Shown here: one piece after another, positions 15,201 through 24,400 of the stretch
Layout: the number at the start of each line of letters is the position of its first letter
Position numbering within the stretch: position 1 is the first letter of the stretch
Origin: a virus
Virus record (IMG/VR): IMGVR_UViG_3300025070_000034
Coordinates: 1 to 59,281 of that record
Length of the DNA: 59,281 nucleotides
Reading direction: 5' to 3' (one strand)
Made by a program: the position numbers and the translations under genes
Notes under the pieces: generated by a model
The model's input: only the letters and a program-made list of their open reading frames with translations
Database searches by the model: none
What the model was told of the DNA's origin: nothing

Positions 15201-17966
15201 TTCTTTTTTACCAACAGAGAATCTTTCGCCAGTTCCAGTAGCACCAACATACAGGGATTTCATAATACCTGCACCACCGTGTGCTTTTAGGGTGGAGAAG
15301 TTGTGAGATGCATAAGAAGGAGATGCCTGATAAGTGTCACCGAAACGACCTCTGTATCTAACTCTCAACCAGTTAAGTCTAGATTCAGTCTCTGTCGCAC
15401 TATCCTTAACTTCAATAGCGCCGTTAACATGGAGTGTGCCATCGATTAGAGCAGATCCTGCAACATATGCACCACCATCAACTTTCAGAGATCCATAGTC
15501 ATTAGACTGAATCTCCCATATACCAGTGCTGCCATTCTTAGCAGTGGTGATATCGTTAGTGCTTTCGGAGTGAATGTTACCAGCGATTGCAACATCGCCG
15601 TTAGCATCAATATTATTAGAGAATGTTGCAACATCTGTGACACCTAATGTGCCAGCAATAGTTGTGTTGCCTGAGGCAGCAACAACATTAAACTTATCGG
15701 TATTGACATTGAGGTTTCCAGTTACATCCAGAATACCAGCAAGAGATCCGTTACCAGTTGTAGATTGGAATTCAATCTTGGTTGTGCCACTACCATTGTT
15801 TAGTTGCAGTGTCTTAGAAGCACCTTGGATGACCATGTTGTCATCAAAGCGAGAGGTGTTATGAACACGCAATGTGCTGTCAATATCAACCAGACCGCCG
15901 ATGTTTACATCTTGAGTAATACCAACACCACCAGCAACTACCAAGTCGCCAGTTGTATTAGTAGTTGAGTTAGTGCCTGTTGTAAGTTTTACGTTACCTG
16001 CAATGATACCAGAGTCAGTACCAGTAAAGACTTCAGCAGTATTTGTAGCAGCATGAAGGAAACGATATCCACCGCCATGACCACCCAAATCAGTGTAATT
16101 AGTATCCCAACCGTAGAAACCTAAGCGTGCTTCGGTATCATAATAGTTGAATTCAATACCACGATCCAGATTGTCATCAGTTGTAGGAACAGTATCACCA
16201 CCAAGTAGAATAGTGACATCATCTACACTCAGTTGTGTTGAATTAACTGTGGTAGTTGTACCATCAATCTGAAGGTTACCGAAGATGCGAACCAACCCAG
16301 TAGCGGCACGATCATCGCCAGGGTCAAGATTCATCGTCGCATTCGATGTTGCGATGTAGTTATCTTGGAATCTTGCATCTTCGACCCAAACTTTACCAGT
16401 TGCTTCAGTTGCCTTGATATCAACTATGTCGTCTCCAGTGATAACAACATATGCAGTACCAGCACCAGCATTGGTTGAGGTGATATTGAGGAATCTAGCA
16501 GTTGAAGCGTCTTGAGTTAACTGGAAGGTAAGGTTACCATCCCCAGTCTTATCCAATGTCTGAGCAACAGTGCCGTCAAGAGTAATGTCAGGGTCAGAGA
16601 AATACGACCGTACATTAACATCAAGTTCGCCAGCTCCGCTGTCCCCCGTATTATTAGCGCCAACAAGTAAATTACCGCTCGTATCATTAACTTTAAGATA
16701 GTTAAGATAATTGAATCCTCTGTATCCAGTGGTTGCAGTAAGTTCTTGATCAAGTTCAAAATCTTCTTTTGTATTTCCATCAGCAAAAGAAACTCTATTA
16801 TTCTGTAGTTGTGTATTATCAACACCAACAGCAGCAATAGTTACATGTCCGTTGCTGTCAACATCAAAATCTTCTTGTGCAAAAGAAGCAAGTCCTTTCT
16901 GTTCTACTGCTGCTGCACCGAGATATCTCCATCCGCCAGTATCAGAAGTATCAGTATGAGTTGGAGCACCACCACCTGAAGCAATTGCTGTGATTGATTG
17001 ATATACTCTACTGCTATCTTCAATAATCTGGTATCTAGCATATGTTGTACCTGCTGCATATGCCGCATACTTACTACCCTCGGTAGCAGTAGCAATAGGT
17101 ACATTCGTTACGGTTGTTAAACGCCCTTTATCGTCAACAGAGAACTTAGAAGCATTAACAGTCTCTGTACCAAAAGGTTCTCCACCACTACCAGCTTGAG
17201 ATACTGAAGTGAGAGATTCTGTATTATAATCTCCAGGAACAACGTTTGATTGAACCGACAGTGAGATAAGAGGATTACCACTAATACCACCACCGTCAGT
17301 AATAACAATCTGACCAGCAGCACCAGTAATAAGTCTGGTCTCAACAACACCTGCTGCAGTTTTTGAATATAAACCAGTACCAGTTTCGTCTGAGATTGCT
17401 TCTAAGTTTGCATTCCAAGGTTGTGCTAAAGTTGTATCACTAGTTGCAGAACCATCAAGACCATAATCCGTAAGATTTAGTTGAGCAGGAGTTCTAGCAT
17501 TTATAACTCTACCCTTCTGGTCAACAGTAACTTCAGTAAATGTTCTAGTAGTAGTACTTAAACCACCTTCCAAGTAATGAGGAAGAGTATTGATCAGTGA
17601 TAAAGAAGTACTTAAGTTTAAGTTTTGGGAACCATCAAAGTTGCCAGTTGCTGTTACATCACTAGATAACTGAATCTGTCTAGTCTGTTCAAGTCTAGTT
17701 GATGTTGAAGCATTACCAATAAGAGTTGACGTGATAGTACCCGCAGAAAAACTTCCATCTGCGTCTCTTTGTACAAGAGTATTTGGAGTATTAGTGTTGG
17801 ACTCTACAGGGCGCTCATATCTTAGCGTGTTCCATGCCGTTGCACCATCACCGATTTTGAACCGACCAGTATCGAGTTCAATTCCAAGTTCACCCTGTGC
17901 AAGAGTTGGATTCGCGTTTGCCCATTCCTGAGCACCACCGCGTCTTAACTGTATTCTATTTGCCAT
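12243..17966 (-). CDS. Long tail fibre protein (1907 aa)
   Basis: The first ~50 residues (MANRIQLRRGGAQEWANANP, then GELGIELDTGRFKIGDGATA) form the phage fibre N-terminal domain also found in major tropism determinants. The body is low-complexity beta sequence with repeated phrases on 'DGTLxVNGxTEI' and 'VDxDNGNTxIxGTL'. A ~75-residue block occurs twice (about 569-640 and 1244-1320), each starting GTTTTVNST and containing DRGIEFNYYD or DRGVEFRYYD. About 1555-1735 holds repeats of the form DNVTEGSTNLYFTxxR. The last ~110 residues carry a GSGYVVGETITITGGGG module. A fibre with repeated rod units is the best reading. It has a late promoter (18004-18011) and leads into gp13-gp16. Confidence 0.85.
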   Translation of the reverse strand: MANRIQLRRGGAQEWANANPTLAQGELGIELDTGRFKIGDGATAWNTLRYERPVESNTNTPNTLVQRDADGSFSAGTITSTLIGNASTSTRLEQTRQIQLSSDVTATGNFDGSQNLNLSTSLSLINTLPHYLEGGLSTTTRTFTEVTVDQKGRVINARTPAQLNLTDYGLDGSATSDTTLAQPWNANLEAISDETGTGLYSKTAAGVVETRLITGAAGQIVITDGGGISGNPLISLSVQSNVVPGDYNTESLTSVSQAGSGGEPFGTETVNASKFSVDDKGRLTTVTNVPIATATEGSKYAAYAAGTTYARYQIIEDSSRVYQSITAIASGGGAPTHTDTSDTGGWRYLGAAAVEQKGLASFAQEDFDVDSNGHVTIAAVGVDNTQLQNNRVSFADGNTKEDFELDQELTATTGYRGFNYLNYLKVNDTSGNLLVGANNTGDSGAGELDVNVRSYFSDPDITLDGTVAQTLDKTGDGNLTFQLTQDASTARFLNITSTNAGAGTAYVVITGDDIVDIKATEATGKVWVEDARFQDNYIATSNATMNLDPGDDRAATGLVRIFGNLQIDGTTTTVNSTQLSVDDVTILLGGDTVPTTDDNLDRGIEFNYYDTEARLGFYGWDTNYTDLGGHGGGYRFLHAATNTAEVFTGTDSGIIAGNVKLTTGTNSTTNTTGDLVVAGGVGITQDVNIGGLVDIDSTLRVHNTSRFDDNMVIQGASKTLQLNNGSGTTKIEFQSTTGNGSLAGILDVTGNLNVNTDKFNVVAASGNTTIAGTLGVTDVATFSNNIDANGDVAIAGNIHSESTNDITTAKNGSTGIWEIQSNDYGSLKVDGGAYVAGSALIDGTLHVNGAIEVKDSATETESRLNWLRVRYRGRFGDTYQASPSYASHNFSTLKAHGGAGIMKSLYVGATGTGERFSVGKKESGDTEKFIVIGATGDTTIEGTLLVEDNVNFNGTLDVDADFAVRDGTTDRFFVDNVTGNTYIDGTLDVNGATEITNTLDVSNAVTFDQTLLVQGNSEFNGTVDIDANFAVRSGSTDKMTVASASGNIATDGTLVVQGQTTINDSLIVDASNEVFSIRNGSAVEKFGVDADNGNTNIIGTLTVGDATQINDTLGASGIVTLTNNTEQTLTGSYGADGALRLTGGAAVQRNLAVGGAARVYGNTELTGTLDLNNSADISGALVTHDNVTITADNKTFAIQTAGSVNKFTVDTDNGNTDIRGTLDVGGDVTAESNLTVTGNLTVNGTTTTVNSTVTTLDDPIITVGGDTAPTTNDGKDRGVEFRYYDSSAKVGFFGYDRSANQFAFVVDATNSSEVLSGTDGNLRAGSLNLTGAGTALDVDANANIDGTLTVDGQIISQVASGAALVIPNTTKINNLNADLLDSMTTASAATATTVVARDGSGDFAANIITVASGVGAAAGIQGNALTADTLKTARNIAVAGVVAGDAEFNGAGDITITTTYVDADITALAAMAGTGFVSRTAANTYAQRTLAVTASSGITLTNADGVAGNPTINVASTASNSANNLVLRDASGDFAAGIITAALVGNVTGQVSDISNHDTGDLSEGSNLYFTNERVDDRVNALIVAGTGITKAYNDAAGTYTLTVTQVDIDTDNVTEGSTNLFTTAARTRTHFTYGTGIELSGAGALSVTQADINTDNVTEGSTNIFYTEARFDTSLASKDTDDVTEGSTNLYFTNTRADTRANLRVAAATGSNLDLSEKSTSDLSEGTNQYYTEARVQDKLDNAFAQLTAMLNNLATTTTLVLNLSGDPTPGDVTALNNASLAGGTLYNTATGVATTSSGSGTGLTVDITASGGAITAVAINGDGSGYVVGETITITGGGGDATIDVSAVTEMAVGDTVTGSTSGTTGVITAVGASSVTVDTVDGFFKKTETVSAGDVSTLTITSFA

Positions 17967-18003
17967 TTTTTACGACAACTCGATAGTGATTATGCTTCCA
18001 AGT

Positions 18004-18011
18004 TATTTATG
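18004..18011 (-). promoter_or_regulatory. Late promoter of the fibre-neck unit
   Basis: The minus strand reads CATAAATA, 38 nt before the ATG of the 1907-aa fibre and just after a terminator. It starts the transcript for fibre, gp13, gp14, gp15 and gp16. Confidence 0.78.
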
Positions 18012-18018
18012 CGTAATA

Positions 18019-18040
18019 GAAAAGGGGCATTTCTGCCCCC
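18019..18040 (-). terminator. Rho-independent terminator
   Basis: On the minus strand GGGGCA and TGCCCC (18034-18039 and 18024-18029) form a perfect 6-bp GC-rich stem closed by a GAAA loop, followed by TTTTC. It lies 7 nt after the stop of the 72-aa gene and before the next late promoter, ending the gp8 to 72-aa unit. Confidence 0.85.
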
Positions 18041-18046
18041 ATTGTA

Positions 18047-18265
18047 TCACTCTTCAGTTTCTTCTTCTTCTGGAGGTTGGGAAGCGGTTTCTTCCTCCTG
18101 AGGGTTATAATATTCAAGTGCCTCAATAGCACCCTGAAGTTTCAGTCCCGTTGTTTCATTTTCTTTAATTTTAGCAGCAAGTTGCTGATTCTCAGTAATG
18201 ATTGCTTGAAGACGCTCTTTAAATTGAGAGAGCATGTCAACCTGAGGAACTTGTTCAATCGTCAT
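18047..18265 (-). CDS. 72-aa coiled-coil protein with acidic tail
   Basis: The product has a helical middle (QFKERLQAIITENQQLAAKI) with heptad-like spacing and a very acidic C-terminus (PPEEEETEE). Its ATG overlaps the stop of the 78-aa gene (4 nt). The pair follows the 2402-aa virion gene and ends at a terminator. A small assembly chaperone for the large protein is a possible role from position and coiled-coil character only. Confidence 0.7.
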   Translation of the reverse strand: MTIEQVPQVDMLSQFKERLQAIITENQQLAAKIKENETTGLKLQGAIEALEYYNPQEEETASQPPEEEETEE

Positions 18266-18498
18266 AATTTGTTCTCTTTACTTTGGACTAACGTTAGTAA
18301 AAGTGATTTGATATCACTCAGATCCGATTTTAACTCAGAAACTTCGTTTTGTAAAGTGGTGAACTCTTCCTGCTTCATCTTATCTGCTTTATATGCTGCC
18401 ATATATTTCTGATATGTATCAGAATCAGAACACAGTACAGAACCCGTTTCCGAGTTTCTGTACCAGTTATCTTTATTTTTTACAGGAATGTGTGACAT
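18262..18498 (-). CDS. 78-aa coiled-coil protein
   Basis: The N-terminus (MSHIPVKNKDNWYRNSETGS) resembles conserved cyanophage small proteins. Residues ~38-72 form a clear heptad coiled coil (LQNEVSELKSDLSDIKSLLL). The ATG shares a base with the stop of the 2402-aa gene (TAATG), and the stop overlaps the next ATG. Function unknown. Candidate assembly helper together with the 72-aa product. Confidence 0.72.
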   Translation of the reverse strand: MSHIPVKNKDNWYRNSETGSVLCSDSDTYQKYMAAYKADKMKQEEFTTLQNEVSELKSDLSDIKSLLLTLVQSKENKL

Positions 18499-21400
18499 TA
18501 TACAGCAAGAGCAATTGCTCTCAAATCTTTGATTATAGGAACCAAGGATTGGTTTGGAGATACAAACAGTACCTTGATTTGATACTGATCGAAGTTCAGA
18601 CCACTTACCTCGTACTCATATTCACTGAAAATTTGAGTCTCCGATGTAACTGGTATGTTGGAACCTTCTGCGGGGAAGAAGTTAAATCCTAATTCTTCAA
18701 TAGGAGTTGTAGAACCAATCGGTCGTACTCTATATAGGACCTTAATCGTTGTGTTAGGAGGACGGTATCCTGTAAAATACAATTTGATAGAACCTGAAGG
18801 ATTCTTCAAATCAGCAGTTCTTGTAATGTAAACTGCCTCATGCTTATCACCAACGGCAAGGTTTGCACTGTTGACATCGGCAGGATTATTAATCCTATTA
18901 GATACCAATGTGGCAGATAATCTATCAGTATCAATGACAGGACTGATGTTAGTCTTTTCACTAATCATCGTTAGGTCTAGTCTGAATGACTTAGCGCCAC
19001 TCAGTTCTGCAGATTCATTGACTGTAGAACAAATCAATGCAGGTTTTTCGAGATAGTTATCTGTTCCTAAGATAACATCATTGAATACCCCATCGTTAGC
19101 AAATGATGCTTGTGCCAGAGACGTGCCATCATTGATTGATGTACCACTGATCGTATTAATTCGAGCAGTAATATCTGTCTTAGGTAGCAACATTCTCTCA
19201 ATCTGAGGAACGAGAACATTATATTGAACATTTTGTGTAGCAGTAATATTAGTACCACCACCAATAATACCCAATCTAGCAATAGACGAGGTGCTCAATT
19301 CATAGTAATCAAGAGTAGGATTCAAGATTCCTGTATGAGTCTTATTAAGTTGAGGTAGTGGAATACCATCTAAGTTATAGCATTCAACAACTGATTCATC
19401 TGCATGAGATACAGCAGTCGTACCATCAACACCTCTTTCGTATACAGTAATAGTTTTATTATCACCGCTGATTGCACTATAAGAAATAATCTCATCGCCA
19501 ATCTTAATAAATCCAACATTACTTACAGAAACTGCAAGACCGTTAATAACTTTATGGAATGCTGTAGCATCCGATACCGAAATACTAACATCAGATGCAG
19601 AAAGTGATGCGGTTAATGAAGTATCACTAACCTCAGAAACTATACCGCTAATAACTACATTGTTAGAACTGCTATGCATACAGTGATTACTGTGATAAAC
19701 ACGAACCTTTCTTTGTGCAGTGCTATAAGTAGGTGTTGCACTAACGAACGAATCGCTAACTGCAGAAGCTTCAACAGCATCTCCACTGTAAACAATTGAA
19801 CTAACTGTTGCTGTGATAGAAGAAGTTCCACCAGAGATAGTCTCTGTGGTAGGAGTAAAGTCAGTAGATACATAACGAAGTGTCAATGTATTGGTTCCTG
19901 AGTTCCAAGTTACAACTTCTGCAGTTGGTGCATCAGCACTATTACCAGTAATAGTTTCACCAGGAGTAAAGTCTCCTGTGGGAGTACTAACAACCATAGT
20001 TGCTAGTGTCTTAGATGAAACTACACGGTTAGAAATGGATCCACCAGTGTTAGAACCTGCTGCCCAAGTACCATTAATATCATTGATTGTCAATAGAACT
20101 CCAGCAACAGTAGTTGTTACAGCGGAGATAGTACCTTCTGCTAAAGTCGTTTTCTGGTAGATACGAGATCCAACGGTATAAGGTAATGTAGTTGAGTTTA
20201 ATGTCAGAACTAACTCAGGAGTGAATGTTTGAATAGCATCTCTGCGAAGATTCAACTCACCACCATTACCTCTTGCTAATGCTGAATTATTAACAACCAA
20301 TCTACTGTTCAATGTATTGGTGAAGTCTGCACGGTTAACGATAAACTTGAGATCTTCATACTGGTCAGCAGTCCATGTAGATGCGTTCTGTGATTTGAAT
20401 AGAACACCAGCATATGGTTGCTCAGAAATTGTTCTGTCTCCAGTAATATCTTGCTCACCCATTCTAGAGATCCAGATCTGATAAGAGTTGGAGTCTGATA
20501 GGAGAACAAAACAATGTTCAACTGACTGAGGAATGAATACTGGTGCATCAAACGTAAACTTAGTAGGAACAGCAGCAGTTTCTGATAACTGAACAGTATC
20601 AGGTTCAAGGGTTACATCGGAGAATGGCAGAATGGTTGTTGTTGGATAACCATTTTCCATAGTTCTGATTTGCATCGAAACAGGAATATTGTCATCTTTC
20701 TTGAAGAAATATACATCAATAGAAGTCAGGAATACACCATCAGTTTCATCAACAATGAATGATTGTGCCAGAGGGTCATACCAACCAATCTGTCTAATCT
20801 CAGTTCTAGTAGAACGAACTGTTCTATTCTGAGTTACAGTATCACGAACAACTTCAGCATTACGAACAGCAAGAACATTTTCTTGGATAGTGTTCAAAGT
20901 ACCAGATGCTTCATAATTAGTTTCAGCAGCAGATGCAACAGCACCCCCAAGACGTGAATCGGTGTCAGATGTAGACAATCTCAATGTTCTAGTACCAGTT
21001 GCCCATCTAGGATTGGTGTCAAGAGATGGAGACGGAATAAAGAATGAAGATCTGAGTTTACCGAAACGATCTGAAATTAAACGACGGTCTCTTACAACTG
21101 CTGTTGCACCAGAAGTACCAACTAGAACTTCCTGAACTTGGAAGTTACCATAGTAATCACCAGTTGCCTGCTTCGATAGTTCAACAGTATCAATATTCAG
21201 GAATGCTGTTGTAGATGCATAAGACTCAGGAAGTACACTGTCATCATATGGATTGAATCTATAGAAGTCATTTGGTGCAGCAACTTTAAACTTACATCCA
21301 GAGGTCAAACCTGTTACAGTTTCACCGATAACGAATGGTGTTGAGTTTGTTCTGGTATCAATCGATGGATCCTTAATGATTTCAATCATTTTAGGAATTT

Positions 21401-24400
21401 GATAATCGACTGTAGATCTACCATCAAAGAATGAATAGAAACGAGTTCTTGGCTTTAAACGAGCAACATCAACATCAATGTTTCTAGAACGAATCCAAGG
21501 AATACTAGTACTAGAAAGAATACTATCACCTAAGGATTGTCTGTCAATTCTAGGAATAACTCTACTTCTTACACCCTGACGAGTTTGTGAACCTGTCGTT
21601 TCAAGTGTTGTTGTTCTATTAATACGACGCATACCACGACCACCCCAGACACCAGGGTTAGGTGATCTACCTCTATCTTGTGCCAACCATCCGCTGTTTC
21701 TGGTAGTTCTAGAACCAAGAGTTCTTTCACCAGTCCAATTAGTTTGCCATGCTCTCCATTGAATAGGAGCAAAACCATTCTGGTCAACATTCAGTTCAGA
21801 AGAAACTTGTTGGAAATCTCCTTCAATTTGTGTGACTCTTGCAGGAACTCTGGAAGTATCCAACCAATCATCAGAACCAGGAGTTAATGTAATACGTCCA
21901 ATATATGTGAAGACATTAAATGGGTTGATATTTTCAACTCTAGATGCATATGGTTGCTCAATAATCTTGAGTTCAGTGTAAGGTAATGTAATTAGAGGAC
22001 CAGTCTGCTGATAATTTGTTGATAGACTCTCATTAATAATTAAAGGCACATTGGTTGTGTAGTGCGCTGGACGACATTCTCCAAACTCAAAATCAAGTGC
22101 TGCTGAGAAATCTTCATGAGCAGTATCAGATTTGCCGTGATCACTAAAGTCGTCAACAATAAATCCATTCTTTAAACGATTCTTTCCACTAGAATCCAAA
22201 ATCTGACTATTAAAAGTATCACTTTCAAGTAGATTGAGTGATGTGTAATATTCAACTTGATCTAGACGACGCTCAATAGCACCGATATCACGCATTGTAT
22301 AGCGTCTGTTATCGGAACGAACAATTACAGTGTCATTTTCAGGATCAAAACCATATGGTTTGTGACTAATAGTAGCAAGAAGCATACCATCTTTCAAATC
22401 ATCGGGTTCTTCTGGAGTATCCGAAGACTTACCTTTGATAATCTGGAACTCACCATCTGGTGTGATGAATGCTTTATCCTTTCTAGGCAGATACCAATTA
22501 AAGTCACAGCGGAAATTGCTGTTCAACTTAGGAATATCAAAAACAGTTGCGTTCGGAGTGCCTGAGATATTAAAGACTCGTGACTTGAAGTCGAATGTAG
22601 AGCAGTTTACGTATGCTGGAGATGATACAGTACCAGTTCCACTATACAAATTCTTTACACCTGGACGGAAATCTAGGTAATCTGCGAGGAATTTGAACTT
22701 GAAGAAGGGAATATCAGTATAATCAGTATTCAGATATGACTGTCCACTAAAATAATCACCAGTTGAAGAATGTGTATAGTAGTCAAGAACAAGTTTCAGT
22801 TTTCTGATAGGGGCAATAGTGCCTTTCTTACGAATTACTCTTGAGATATTATAGATAAATCCAGTCTGTGCAACTTCTAGGAAGTAATTATCGGTTACCA
22901 CTTTAGAACCAGCTACAACAGAACCTTCGCTGTCATTGATGATAGCAGAAATTGCTGCTCCAGTACTGTCAAAACCATCTACAGTTTCGCCAGGTAATAA
23001 GGATCCAGTAATATAAACCAAACTAAGTTTTAAACTACCTGATGCAAAATCGACAACCTTTGCTCTTGCTTTGGATGTTCTACCAGTTACAATAGTGCCA
23101 TTGGCAAAGAATACAGGTTCAACTAAAACTACTGATGGAATGACAGGATCGTTATCATCATTAGACTCATATACGGCATGTAATCTATAACTATCTGTCA
23201 GACCGAGTGATAATTCCCTATCTTCGATTCTAGTACCATAAAGGTTAGAATAAGTTAAACTATAATTTTGCTTATCTAAATTAGCAATAGTGTTTGTTAC
23301 TTTTAAAACAAACATCTCATTGCCAGATTTAGTTTTTCTGACAGTTACATTCTTAGAAATCGTAGCAGTTACTTTAACTGATGTGATATTTGTAAGATTT
23401 TCAATCTGCAGAGTAGTTCTATCTGCTGATGTGAATGAGATATAACCAAGAGCACTAGTAGTAACAGTATCTAGTGTGATTTGATCTCCAACAGGATGAG
23501 TGGAATTTGTACCTGCTAATACAGTTACAGTATATGTTTGATCAGTAATACTTTCAAACTGCTCATTCTCTGGTAATGTGATTGAGATTGAATCTGAAGA
23601 AACTGTTTGAGCATCAAAAGTTCTTCTAACGATCATAGATTCGTCAGAGATACTCTTAATATACTTCTTAGGCATATCACTAAGAAGATCTGCATTAGCA
23701 ACATCAAATAATTGAGTTCTATATCTAAGTAAAGTATTATAAGTTCCTGCACTAGGGAAGTTGCTGCTAGGAGGAGTTACATTAACAGTCTGAGATGCAT
23801 AATTGAAGATTGATGCGACACCTCCAGTAGCAAGATTGCCAGGAGTAACTAGATCAACAGTTACAAATTCAGTACTATTAAAGAAGATTTTGTCTCCAGG
23901 ACGAAGATCCAGAGCAAAGTTTGACTGAAGACCTGTGATAGTTTCAGATCCACCAGTTGCATCATAAGTGAAAGTACTACCTTCCACCAATTGAACATCT
24001 TCAAGAACTACATCAGCAGTAAATTCAATAGCAAGAGTTGATTCATCTCTTGCAACAAACTGACGTGTATCAGAATACTGATAAGTATGGATATGATTGA
24101 TAGTATCAAGGAATGATCCATCAAGCAGAAGCATTTCATTCTGTAGGAATGTTCCTTCTACTTGATATACATCAACTCTATCACTAGAAGTTGTGGCAGA
24201 TACAATATATGCTCTAGCACCAGAAGTTCCACCAACTACCAAAGAACCCTGAGGGATACTCTTAGCACTAGCGAGTTCTAATACAGTGAACATCTGAACA
24301 TCCATGATATTCAGTTTGTACTGATCATCAGTGTTACCGAAGGTGTTATCAGGATCGGCAAGATGCTCGATTGATGTGACTCTGGCATATCCAATCAAAT

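Noticed and set aside
12243-17966. Possible diversity-generating retroelement target, because of the Mtd-like N-terminus
   Set aside because: No reverse transcriptase or template/variable repeat pair is seen in the window. This N-terminal domain is common in ordinary fibres.
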